From Fasciola hepatica (Eukaryota; Platyhelminthes; Trematoda; Plagiorchiida; Fasciolidae): a DNA stretch of 64,000 bases. The stretch is taken from positions 3,693,501 to 3,757,500 of the forward strand of contig CANUEZ040000180.1 of NCBI GenBank assembly GCA_948099385.1, in the 5' to 3' direction. A program made the translations under genes and the position numbers. Under the pieces are notes generated by a model, which worked only from the letters and a program-made list of their open reading frames with translations, was not told the DNA's origin and searched no databases. Shown here piece after piece: positions 13,274 to 24,174 of the stretch (position 1 is the stretch's first letter; each line of letters starts with the position of its first letter).

Positions 13274-13399
13274 GTCGTTCCTGAATACCGTACCACTGGT
13301 TCCCTACACCTCAAGATTAACCTCGGCACTACAGATACGGTGCGCCAAGCGCATTCACACAACTCAATGGAGATGTCGATGGTCGAACACCGATAGCCT

Positions 13400-13720
13400 T
13401 CTCCTCCTTACCGCAAAAGCCATGTTTTCAAAGCACATGAAAGAACCGATCTGACTGCCGCGATTTACACTTGACCCCTACCAGGAAATCGGATGTTAAG
13501 CTAGCTACTTCTTTGGTTGAAATTGACAGAAATCGAAAGTGCTCTCTGTGTACATGATGACTTCTCCGATATCTGACCGCCTGGCGAGAATTAACCGCCC
13601 GGGTAATGAAACTCATTTAGTTCAGTTAGCAATTCCTCTTCCAAGACTACGTTTGTGGCAGAGCTAATCCTGTCATGTAATACTTTCTCACAGTTCGGGG
13701 TAGCAGAACGCATCCCGAAC
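13400..13720 (-). mobile_element. Non-LTR retroelement remnant, post-RT segment (copy A)
   Basis: Minus-strand translation gives broken pieces that in copy B (50230-50545) read more completely: a FHYPGG-FSPGG-QIS stretch followed by a CTQKA segment. This resembles the region just C-terminal to the RT palm of jockey/CR1-superfamily elements, usually of the form YLGS-(x)n-G-(x)n-R-I-x-K-A. Stops and frame changes are present. It is separate from the larger remnant at 16400-18120. The family call rests on motif memory only. Confidence 0.45.
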
Positions 13721-15062
13721 AATGCTGCACTGTTGCTTTTCAATCCGAAGAACGATTTTATCCATGTATTGCGAGTGAGACGTTCTAGTGTTTGAGCAAA
13801 GTTCGATGCCTTTGTGCCCCCACGAATATAAGACTATCTCAGGAATAAATTCAAATATAAAATTGAAAAGGAAGGGTAAGAGTGACAAACCATTTCCGTG
13901 ATGAACTTGGGTGAAATATCACCTTAAGCACGAACTCCGCCTCGACTATTTGCATACAAGAATTACTACTGCTGGACTTCGGTCTCTTTCACGACAGACT
14001 GCTGCAATTTACAACGTTGGAAAAGAAGTTTTTTTCGTAAAAGCGGAACACCAAAGAAAAAACGGACATCAGCATCACGACAAACCATGGTTGAAGTCTC
14101 TTCATTTGCTGATAAATAATTAGTCTTTTAATAAGCATTTTCGTGGACAGGTACGATAGGATGATTCCTATTATATTTTGCACAACCGCGACCCCGGATG
14201 GGGCAATTTTCCCGTGGTGGTCAAGCAGCCGTCATCATGGATTTTGAACTTTCACGATCCGAGTTCGATTTCTGCTTCCATTGGTCACTTCCCCATTTGG
14301 CAGCCTTCTCTCAGCTTCGTCCCCCTCCCAGAAACGTTGAACTTAGTTGTTGAACAATTAGTCTCTGGACGTTACCAACTGCAGACGTAATTAGCATCCG
14401 TTTTTTAGGTTAAAGCCATGCTATCATCCGTATTAGAAGTGATAGTAGCAATAGCATTAGTAGTAGTAGTGTAGTACCTTGTACATTCTGCATAATCTGC
14501 CATTTCCTTTTCACTGTATTGTACACAACTTTCTATGGTCTTATCAACTTATTAAAGACATTTTTTCAACGCACTCGCAAGTGGCTACGGCGGAACTTTT
14601 TCTCTGTGTTGCTTCCGAGCATTTTGTGACCTGTGGGAATGAAGACTAACCTTATACAATCCCAAACGCAATTTCAGGGCGTCTACCATGACCAACTCTG
14701 GAACTTTTAGGATTTATTCGAACGACGTACAACAGCCTGACTGAAAGGCTGAGTGCAACAAACCTTGAGGAACACGTTTGTGTGCCTGGTTGGATAACAG
14801 TTTGCTGACCATTGTGGACACATAGTGAGTCACCTTGTTCTATTTCTGTGGCATCGGATTTCTGTACACTAGCATTTTGTTACCATACTTCATTTCTGTT
14901 TCCTGTCTTTATCAAGCCGCCACAGTTGTTACCGTTTTATCAGCTGCAAAAGCAAGAGTACGCCCAAACTGCACAACGTACAGATAGTTATTCAGAACCA
15001 GTAGAACAGAAAGGTACATATAGGACATATGCGAACGAGAATGGGAATAATTTGGGCAGGCA
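13721..15062. other. No gene recognised
   Basis: Sequence shared with 50546-51980. Copy B carries an extra segment of about 94 bases near 51182-51276 that A lacks. Short frames here are not preserved consistently. A short AGTAGTAGT-type tract lies near 14435-14475. Confidence 0.4.
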
Positions 15063-15420
15063 ATGAAGCGGAAATCAAAGGACAAGCCATCAATGCAAAA
15101 GCTTGCCAGAGAAGTTAAACATGGTAACATAGATTTGAGTGAGTTTTGACTATCCATTCAGCAGACTGGATAGGCAGACTTTTCGCCTGTCTGATAAACC
15201 GAAATTTTAGTGGGATGTAGGCCGATGGACCTTGAGAATGTGAAAGCCGGACACCACATATTGGCAAAATACGGTTGGAGCAATTCCCGTGCAGGATTAT
15301 ACACGGATTAACGAAAATCTTTGACAGGGACTGAATTACTAACAAACGATTACACATCGGAAAACGGCAAACTGTTCAACGAATATCCGATGCCATTCTC
15401 GTGATGAAGGTAACCTTAAC
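15063..15420 (+). pseudogene. Possible G-patch protein fragment (copy A)
   Basis: A basic, coding-like stretch starts at ATG 15063 and reads MKRKSKDKPSMQKLAREVK before a stop about 28 codons in. A second stretch starts at ATG 15225. Its translation contains VKAGHHILAKYGW followed by a glycine-leucine pair, a stop, and then RKSLTG and TNDYTS. The order K-A-x3-I-L-x-K-Y-G-W-x4/5-G-L resembles the start of G-patch domains of the GPATCH4 type (RNA-binding, nucleolar). Stops interrupt it, and copy B (51981-52430) has further stops. It is best read as a decayed gene or retrocopy fragment. The identification is tentative. Confidence 0.3.
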
Positions 15421-16107
15421 AGTTTCATTTGATATTGGGCAGTGCGGCTTTTAAGGCCCAAAACTAGCAAATCGGAATGACGACGGTGCTGATCCATGAT
15501 TTGAGAGAACTGGAAAGAACCTATTGAATAAAACATGTGATATTAGCACAATAAATGAACAAGTGTGGATTGAAAGTTAAGGAGAAATCAAAATACAGCA
15601 AGCTGGGTGATAATGATCTTTCCATTGAATGCCAGCTGAGCAAGAATCATCGCAAACAAGGTAATATGGGAGCATGGTTTGAAAACTGGTTATGTGAGTG
15701 TTTTTGTTATAACAGTAAGTAACCCTTGTGTGCTGTGTTGATATGTAGCCTTGTTAGACGTTTTCAGTTATCCACTGTTCTAGGACTAGCCAGTATCTCC
15801 TATATACCGGATTTGTAAAATATCTATGATAAATTTCCAGTCTAGTCCAGATGAGAGGTTCAGAACACATCCTTACCGCAGACTCGAGTGTATTTGACCG
15901 AAAAGAACAGTGCTTGGGTCAATCTGTAAACCACAGAACAATGCATACTGGAGGTCAACGTTCAACAAGACCATGTGTTCCCAGTCTAACTGGCTCCTTA
16001 TTAAACTGAAATCCGACATTCAGGTCCACTCATGTCATTTCAAGCAAATGCTTCGTCCACCCGGAGAGGCGGTATTCGACTGTAACTTAATCACATAAAA
16101 TACTCAT

Positions 16108-16205
16108 CATTTGATTAATCATCATCAACTTAATCGTCATCATCATTATCATCAGCATCATTATCATCGTCACCCGAATCGTCATCACCACCATCATCAT
16201 CGTCG
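16108..16205. repeat. ATC/CAT-rich imperfect microsatellite, copy A
   Basis: An imperfect trinucleotide tract of CAT and ATC units with TCG interruptions. It produces histidine-rich plus-strand and methionine-rich minus-strand pseudo-frames. Copy B keeps a shorter version at 52964-53035. Confidence 0.9.
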
Positions 16206-16399
16206 TGCAGCGCTGAACAACAGGGCAAGCCCCAATGACCACCGCTTTTTGCACTATGTTGCACATAGTAGTAGGAAGAACCAATACACAAGATGGATAG
16301 GCAATGGACCTACAGGTACATCTCCCCACTTCTCGCTAGAAAGTCATCTGTTGACCTCCACGTGAGTTCTTCCGCTACCTATGAGGAATGGAAAACAGG

Positions 16400-18120
16400 G
16401 CACGGTATGATAGACGTGTGTTTGCCGTACAGATTGAGTACCCTAACCAACGAAGTCTACTAATCCGTATAAACTGTGATATAACATTCTCCAAACTAGG
16501 ACCCAATACTCAATTTCTGGCCAGAACATTGATCACTCGGCTATTCCACCCAGTCTTGATGACACTACGTAATTATCGATTGCCGAAAACCTCAAAAGGA
16601 CAAATATCTTCAGCATGCAGACTTCAGGTCTCGCAAGTGAAGAACAAAACTGAAGGTCTCGCGGCATAGTACACACGACCTTTCAAATTCGGCGGAATAC
16701 CAGGTCGACGCCACAGGTGGTTCAACCAAGCGTACGCAGCTGGAGCCTTGGATATACACATGCTGACCCCTACAACCGTGCTCCCATCCGTTGTCACACT
16801 TCTGCCGAGATAGCTCCAGTGGTCGAAAATCGGTAAAGCCTACCCTTTGAGCATCCAGCTCAAAAATGTTGACGTCCAGTCTCATATAACTACTTCACAT
16901 TTTGGGGGTGCAAAGTGCATGCCGAATGGAGCTACAGATTTGGCGAGTTTCTCTGGTGCACGTTGAGCATGTTCAGTGCATTCAAACAAGCGAGCACGGT
17001 CGACCGCGTAATCTTAGTGGCACGGCTTTGTACTATTTCCTAGTTTGATACCCACTTCCTAAATATATCGCAAGGTATTCCTCATTATCTCATCCATGAC
17101 GAAGTAAAGCAGGATTGGAGAAATAGGACATCTCTCTGGAACACTGCTGGTTGCTTCGAATAGACTGTATATTTCACCGTAAACCCTTAAGCACCCAGAA
17201 GTATGATAATAACATGATCTCAGTAGATTCACGAAAGTCTGTTACAAACCCTTTCAGTAAAGAGCAATGAATAGTGCTGTTCTGTCAACTGAGTTGAAGG
17301 CGCCTTTCAAGTCGAGGACAATCACTATTGTTGGTTGATGGCATGTGCGTGTGGTGCCTTTCAAGTAACTGACAGAGAGTAAAATTTGGATCGAAGTATC
17401 TTCAATTTGGGTGAAATCCGGCCTGCTGTTCGCTGGCGCGCCTTTCGAGAGCCGGTGTTAGTTGGCGCTGCATAATCGAAGCTAAGGCCTTGGTGATTAT
17501 CTAAACCAAGCTAATTCCACAATGGTTGCTACATTCATTGCCTATTCCTTTTATCAAAATCGATGCGATCAGTGATTTGTCCTATAATAAGGGATTATGC
17601 CTCTCTTTCCGACCTCCATTGAACAAGCTGTTAAGTGATTTTATCAATGTACCACTCCCCATTTTAAAACGAAATTGAGGAGGTCCGTCTGGACCGATCG
17701 CTTTACCTCACTTCAGTGGTCAAATGCGTGACAGGCAGTTGTTCGCGATGAAGTAACTAAATCAGCTCACAGCTGGCTAAACTACTCCTTGAATTGGCTG
17801 GCTCACCGGCTGAGCCTTTGTTCTTTACCATGAAAAGGCTCTCCATTTCCATCGCATATCTTTACACTGATCGGGATTCGCCATACATCGGTGTCGTGAA
17901 TACATTTGAACAGTCTTTGACTGCTTCAGGCCGGAACTTCGAGGTGACCTTCGTTGGTATGGGTATAATCGAAGCCACCCTCCAACAATTGGGGATGTTG
18001 TTCTGGCGCAGGCATTGATTGAATAACCCACATGGAATCGGGGACAATGTACATGCACATTCTTTCAGTACAGTCGGTGATGCGCCATCCGGTTCACCAG
18101 ATTGTTTCAAGTTCAACTAG
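16400..18120 (-). mobile_element. CR1-like non-LTR retrotransposon remnant (copy A)
   Basis: On the minus strand, fragments in the expected order from high to low coordinate are: an RT N-terminal motif (GASPTVLKECA, then CWRVASIIPIP) at about 18110-17900; the palm region at 17150-16890; and C-terminal pieces near 16840-16500. Every fragment carries stops or frameshifts, so it is inactive. The copy-B version (53230-54980) is slightly clearer. It sits at the same place in both duplicated blocks, so the insertion came before the duplication. No terminal repeats or target-site duplications were identified. Confidence 0.78.
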
Positions 18121-18491
18121 ACATTCTAAATGAACAAGCAATCATCCGGTTCCATCTGTTTGTATAGAGAAATACTCCAAAATTAGTGCCACAAATATTC
18201 TGATGGAGGGAAAATGAAATAAGTGGAAGATTTTGTTGCCGAAAGAAATCGAACTCCACTTCCAGTCAAGAAATGGAACAACTTGTTGTCTATAAGAAAG
18301 CCCTGACTTCCTACAACGAGCAAATGCTGATTTCTATTTAAGATCTAGCTAGAATGAAGGCATCTCAGACTGAAGGAATTACGGCACCTACAGCATGATT
18401 CAGCTAGTCAGTCTTCCATACTTACCAATGATATTCAGGAAATTTATGCAATCTATGCACTTTCGAAATACATTTTTCACTCCATCCACAG

Positions 18492-18642
18492 TTGTAAACT
18501 GGAATATCGTTGTCGGTCGTTTTATTTCAATGCCAAGATGAGTAAATGCTACATGGCACTCTACGTCGATTCGTTGCTATCACTGGGAGACAAAGCCCAA
18601 TCAGAATCGGACTGGGTGCGATATGCAAGACCAAACTGGTGA
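18492..18642 (+). pseudogene. C1: orphan PAN/apple-like terminal exon
   Basis: A clean acceptor (pyrimidine-rich tract ending in CCACAG) is followed by one base completing a codon, then 49 sense codons and TGA. The peptide starts CKLEYRCRSFYFN, contains KCYMALYVD and ends RYARPNW. It is clearly a paralogue of the C2 terminal exon (58888-59038), to which it is much less similar than A1 is to A2. No CTLD-encoding exon of the C type is visible upstream: block-A sequence ends at 18388, only 103 bases before this exon. It is either a fragment of a deleted gene or an alternative terminal exon. Its phase (2) matches the A1 donor at 5841. Confidence 0.75.
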
Positions 18643-18696
18643 ATCTCAAGCAGGTCATGTCCGAGTACGGAAAGACGTTACGACAAAATACAAGCA

Positions 18697-18702
18697 AATA
18701 AA
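18697..18702 (+). other. Candidate polyadenylation signal AATAAA
   Basis: A canonical hexamer 55 bases after the C1 stop codon, at a distance typical for a compact 3' UTR. One hexamer is weak evidence alone, but it fits a formerly or presently used terminal exon. Confidence 0.35.
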
Positions 18703-19059
18703 ACGCTTGTCAACATCACAGTTATGATTTTTGTCCCCTAGTCATTGTTTTTAAATGAATGAATCATGAAGACAAGTACCGCTTTTTCTTCTGAATTCTT
18801 CTTGGTTGTTGAACACTTGAGATGTATGATGCAACGGCTTTTCACCTTTTATTGAAATGTTGTATTCAAATTGTGAAAGATACAAATATCGAAGTCGAAA
18901 TAATTGGTTCACACATTTTGCTGCGTCTTCTAAAACTGCACACTCCAGTCACAGTGATTGCGTGTGAAACCAAGAGAAACGAACGTCAAGAGACAAAACT
19001 ATGAACAAATCCTAACGATATGGAAGGACAAACGGGGAGATTAGTTAGAATGTTTTGAA

Positions 19060-19640
19060 GCCGAATATTGGTTTTGCCCCTTGGTGAATTCATCTAAGGG
19101 AAAGTTCAGACACTTGTTAATTTTTCGACCAATATCCCCACTGCTCAAGGGCAATATTACAAAAACCTGTATTTTTGGTACACCGGCCACCATTTTGTCT
19201 GCACTTTTGGTCTGGATTATTTGCCGAATAAGGGGATCAGTAGGCCATTTGCATGCAGTATCTTCTGTATGACTGTTTTCTCGTCGTCTGTTGCATCTTT
19301 CATGCAGATTTAGTGTATTTCATGAGCCTATGTCCGGATTAGGTCAACTTCGCGCCTCAAAGGGACGAAACTCGTGAAGTTCAAGTACTGACGACCTACT
19401 TTATCGAAAAATAGATCTGCCAGTTGATCCATCTAATTGACGAGTGATTTCAAACTACAAAAATTAGTTTGATTTTCTTCTTCCATTTGACATGTCAGTT
19501 TAATTTTTGGATGAATCTCATTAGATTATTGAACAGTCGCAGCTTGTCCTTATTGGTGTCACTGATCGCAAGTACGTCATTACCGTAGCAACGGTCAGTT
19601 CCAATGGAGGGTTTTTATTCTTTAATTGTTTCAATAAATC
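19060..19640 (-). mobile_element. Penelope-like element remnant, RT C-terminal part
   Basis: Reading the minus strand from about 19600 downwards, the translated fragments follow the usual order of Penelope-like RTs. First comes a degraded catalytic box (RCYGNDVLAI in place of RYVDD). A hydrophobic block (LRLFNNL) follows, then NFTSFVPL with DLIRT, then a helix ending HANG. The last piece is VPKIQVFVILP followed by GDIGRKINK. Stops separate the pieces. No GIY-YIG endonuclease segment could be recognised downstream. It lies outside the duplicated blocks. Confidence 0.6.
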
Positions 19641-22096
19641 AGGAAAATTGTATCAAATTAGGCACTACTTTAATGGCACAACAGTGGTTATTCTTATCAA
19701 TATGAAAAGACAGCAAAACAGCGAATGCGTCCATGGTTATGTAGTATTGCTTCCGATCGAGATAAAACAACTCGGCCAGATTCAAAGGCCCAGCCTACTC
19801 TGGCGGTTGATATGTGTTCAAAATAAGACTAAGATAATGGAAATGTTTTTATTTGACCGAACCAAATATCTTTTGGCCCAGGATTAAAACGTGAACATCC
19901 GGTTGTTCTGCACCTGAGTTTGCAGCCAAAATCGAAAACACCCAAAGAGTGGGGAAGGCTGATTTTATTTGAGGTCCAGTTCCAATAAATGGAAGACTGG
20001 AACAAAAGATACAATTTGGATGACCTTCTCATAGAGTTTATTTCGAGAGTATTTCAGTAGTGAGAAAATTATTGTTCTTCCAAATTACCTAATTTCTAAT
20101 GTATTTTGAAATCTATCATCACCCAGAAATTCACTCCTGGAATCCAGGACAAATGGTACTTCTATTAATTTTTACACCTTTTTCACATTTTGTTTCATAT
20201 CAGCGGAATAGATGTAAAATCATATAGCAAGAATGATATTGGTCAGTCTTCTAGAAAAACTCTGCGTTAACTCAATCTCTGATACAAGAATGTCATGCGT
20301 ATTGTAAGATTGAGGCCGAGGTCAACAAGAGCCAGATAAAAATCTTGTTTGGACACGGGGGACTCATTTTCCATCTGCCAAAGGAAGATCCTGATCACCG
20401 ACCACCTAAATGATCATATGACACACCATTACAATGAAGCAATTATTTTGCACGTTCTCCAGTTAGATGCTCCAAATTCGATCCGGATTATACGGTTTCC
20501 TCTTACTTGCAGTGTTTAGAACATTTATGTTAGAAGAGGTTAGAGGTGAGCAATGAGGAAGAAAATAGAGGATAACAGTAATTTTTATGAAATTCATCAT
20601 TGATAGAAGGCAGTTCCAGGCAAATTCAATGTACGGCAATGAATTGTCGTACTGCTTTATCATAGTGCGATCTTTGTTACCATATCAACATTCTCTCGTC
20701 GCATCTCATAGCGATTCTCTGATGAATAATTACTGCAATATATTGAAGGGTAACGTGTCTCACGAGTTATAGGAACACGATGATATAAACAGTCCCTCAG
20801 TCATATTTTGTGGAACTATAGCGTCACAAAACCTCCGATAAAATGCAGTCTCTGTGATTATTGTCACACGTCGCACGTTATTTTCCCATACCAAAATCAA
20901 TCGCATTTCAGTCAAAAGCGTTCCTAAAAAACGTAAAATTCGTTATTCTTTCATGGTAAATTATGTTATGCGTTGTGGATGATTGGTAAATTTGCTGTCT
21001 CGGAATTACTGTTCCATTTCTAATCTGTAGGCATTTCTACAGGTGTTTTCGAAACTGACGCACACGGGTGTCCGATAAGCACACTTTGTGCTTGTATACA
21101 ACAGCATTTAGGCAGAAGTACTCGGTTTTATAGGTCCCATAACTAGCAAGCAGTGGCAACGTTTAGGGACAATAAACTTCGTGAACCGTTTGATTTTGTT
21201 AAATACTTATGCTCAGAATTCAGACGAAATTATATTTTCGCCAAAATCAGTCGGCGTCAATTAGGACGGAATACGTGCCTGTGAGGGAAAATGGAACAAG
21301 ATTATATTTTTACACTGAACTAACCCAAACATTTGGGGACACTTCCTTTTGAATCATGGTGACTTCTTGGCCAATAAGGAAGCCTTCAATTGAAATACAC
21401 CGTGAAATACACTGTGAAAAAACAACAACAAATAGCATACGAAAGTTACAGTCCCTACTCTACGCAAACTTTGTTTTCCTAAATGAGCGATTACTGTCGG
21501 AATGGTGACTTTCCTATAGGATGATTCAAAACTGCATTAGCGCGTTCCATTTCCATGGTAGCAGTAGAAAGTACATCTTTCCACAAAAAGTAAGTTGAAC
21601 AATTAAATTTGTCCGCCGTATACCTACAGCATTTTGCATCCATACAGAAAGAGCATTTGTTGTCGGTTTTAGCGGTCAAGTGAATAAACGTGTCCTCGTC
21701 TATTGAGAATTGTTCTTTGATTGGTTAAGTAGCTTGACACGGCACTGACATCAGACACTGGAAAACCCTTGAGTTGTTGGCCTTTCAATTAAAACGGTCC
21801 ACTGATGAGTTATTCCACTTGCATTGCATACGTATCAAAAATCTAATTTGATTTGATCACTGAAATTAATTTCCTAAAATGATCCAAGAACAAAGAACAG
21901 AAGAATTTGGTGCTTTAATTCCTAGCTGTAACTATGACTCAAAAAGTAACCTTGAATCCTTCAAACTGCAAATGAAACTAAATCGAAAAGTGATAAGCAC
22001 ATTGCTCCTCGCTATCTCGACATGACGCAATACTCATTTCATTTTTTTGATCCAAAAACACTAAACTACTACACGCAATATTACTTAGAAGTGGTT
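19641..22096. other. No gene recognised
   Basis: AT-rich sequence. A cysteine-rich minus-strand frame of 62 codons at 21491-21679 has no known motif or splice-site support. No counterpart was found in block B. Confidence 0.4.
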
Positions 22097-22180
22097 GACC
22101 CCGGTAGGATTTGAACCCACATGTAGCTGCTGTTCACGTTTTAATACTGCACACTGTCTACTACCAGAGCTACGAGACCA
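22097..22180 (-). repeat. tRNA-like sequence (SINE head or tRNA relic)
   Basis: On the minus strand it carries an A-box-like TAGCTCTGGTAG (about 22164-22175) and a textbook B box, GGTTCAAATCC (about 22107-22117), at roughly tRNA spacing. The anticodon arm does not form a clear stem with a 7-base loop and the acceptor stem is poor, so a functional tRNA gene is unlikely. Confidence 0.5.
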
Positions 22181-23028
22181 TACTGAAGTACTGCGGACCA
22201 TTCGCATGTGTTCCTCACAGTTTTCCCGCCCACACTGCACTATCGCGTAATATTCTTCATTGTGAACTCATCTGTTTCTCAGTAAATAGAGTGAAATTTC
22301 ACCATGAATTACTCACGGACTACGGGTGCAATACATCCGGCGTGTTGAGTTACTGGGAAAACCTTTCCCTGGCGATATGTTTTCGTGTTGTTTGACAGAT
22401 AAGCCAGTCGAATCGCCTGAATGTTCCACTGAAAAGGGTCCAATGTTATGTAAATTGCCCGCAAAGTAAAGCACTCGTTGCACCTAGGCCTGTCCAGAAG
22501 AAAACATGGATCTCATGAACCCATCGTTGTGCAAAGAAAAGGCACTTTACTACTGAGTGCTTTTGTTCAACAAACAATAATAACCAACCGATATATCATG
22601 GTGATTATGTCAACAAACATTTTCTTTAGAGAAGGACACTGTTAGGGTTATGTAACAAAGCACTGTACATGTACTGTATTGGCCTTTATGTGGAGTAAAG
22701 TAAAGAAAAATCTGTGTTTGCCGCACATCATTTTCGAAGCATACTAACCACGGAAACATTTCACTAGTTAACAAATTTGCCGAAGCCCATTTAATATATG
22801 CCACTTCAGATAATTTGTATCCTGCCTGAACGCGAACAACATGATCAGAAGAGTGATAAGCTGCTAAGCAATTTACTTGAAGAGACTGATAAAACAATGG
22901 TACTCCCATCATTCTCACAGCTTGACAACTTCGGTTGCACCGCACCGCTATGCGACCGAATTTATATCGATACACTTGTTTTTGTCCTAAATTTTCTTCT
23001 AGTTATATATATATATACCTGTGAACGC

Positions 23029-23390
23029 CGCATGCCGGAGACATTCAATTTCCGGGCAGACGATCTACCAACTGAGCTATCGCAATACAGCCGGTCGGCT
23101 GTGAATGTGTTTCAGGCTCCTTGTGCCAATATTACATTTTTTGAATATACATCATTGTCCATCGAATTACGTCCAGCCGTGTATTGTTCGTCCCATCGGG
23201 AAGTTACCAACGAGGCTACCCTAGTGCCTAAAACCAGGACACTTACAGTGTGTCCCTGGAATAGTGGTCCGTGCATCATCGGATATTCACTTTCGTTTTA
23301 CATAGCAGACAGCCCGTATCACAAAAGCTCAGTTGGTGGATCATTTGCTCGGTAAGCGGAGTGTCGCCGGTTTGACTCCGACTCACGAAG
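23029..23390. repeat. Composite repeat with two opposed tRNA-like heads (third copy)
   Basis: The left head reads on the minus strand, with TAGCTCAGTTGGTAG (complement of about 23066-23080); its B box is weak. The right head reads on the plus strand, with AGCTCAGTTGGTGGA at 23326-23340 and GGTTTGACTCC at 23369-23379. The spacer shares a TGCCAATA-TTACATT-TGAATATA stretch and a GTTCGTC stretch with the pairs at 8465-8810 and 39440-39790. This makes it a diverged member of the same dispersed family. It also creates the long spurious frame at 22798-23355. Confidence 0.55.
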
Positions 23391-24120
23391 TCGGAATTTT
23401 GGATGTGGAAAGTGCTCGTGGATTTTCCAATACGTAGAAAATATAATATCTGGGTAGAGAGTAGATGTTCAGGATAACGGTCAAGCCATGTTTCACGAGA
23501 GGTCTGTAAATATATTCACGCAAAACAACTTGTCTGTTCATTATTCACCTTCAAACCTGTGAACGTGTGCACGAATTTAGGGTTCGGTTCATACAATTAC
23601 CCCCATATTATCCGTATTTAAAAGTAATCCAATGCGTTCTCTTTTTTCGGACGAGTCAGTGGGCGACCCGCAAGCTGTCATTTGGTATCGAAATTGGAAC
23701 ATGTGACGGAGTGTCAGGCAGAAAATGATCTCATTAGCAGCTGGGTTGTCTCTATGCTGAGGAGACTGTGAAAGATCCTGAAGAGAGAAAGCAGACTCGA
23801 GGAGTAATAATACACGTGGATTAGCATTTTACTAATGGGTGGAGTACTCAAATGTGTAAAAGTCACAATTCGGCAAAATTTGAGCATTTCTTTAGGCTTT
23901 GAGGGTCATATTCCTTGATCGATATGACTTACTGGTAAATGCAGAAACACACGTTTGGCTGAGTTCTTAGAATATTTACTCCTCGCCTTGAAACAAGCTG
24001 TACAAGTTACTGCTTTGCTACCAGTTCATAATTATTACTGGTATACATTCATATAGTTCTGTTTTTACGCTGCCGCGAACGAAAACAAAACCAGCACAGT
24101 CGCATCCTTCTGCATGAGTT

Positions 24121-24121
<1 letters not shown>

Positions 24122-24164
<43 letters not shown>

Positions 24165-24174
24165 GTATATATAT
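24122..24174. repeat. (TA)n microsatellite
   Basis: TA dinucleotide run with one ATG-type interruption near 24164. It has no counterpart in block B. Confidence 0.95.

Larger units (their letters stand above)
1..18388 (+). repeat. Segmental duplication, copy A
   Basis: This block aligns collinearly with 31018-55246. The match starts at the first base of the window, so the true left edge may lie outside. Anchors include the CTLD gene (5186 against 36172), a tRNA-like repeat pair (8465 against 39440), a (TA)n tract (13211 against 50043) and a CR1-like remnant (16400 against 53230). The match stops abruptly at 18388/55246, just after a shared ACGGCACC string. Copy A is about 6 kb shorter than copy B because of indels, mostly extra segments in B. 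By eye the flanks differ at several percent of positions, while some stretches are almost identical. Confidence 0.93.

Noticed and set aside
13064..13396. Plus-strand frame of 110 codons with a tyrosine/isoleucine run
   Set aside because: It is created by the (TA)n tract and is interrupted in copy B.
16087..16365. Histidine-rich and methionine-rich frames
   Set aside because: They arise from the CAT/ATC microsatellite, which changes length in copy B.
22798..23355. The longest plus-strand frame outside the CTLD genes (185 codons)
   Set aside because: It runs through the tRNA-like repeat pair and a short TA tract, shows no domain and has no splice or start context.
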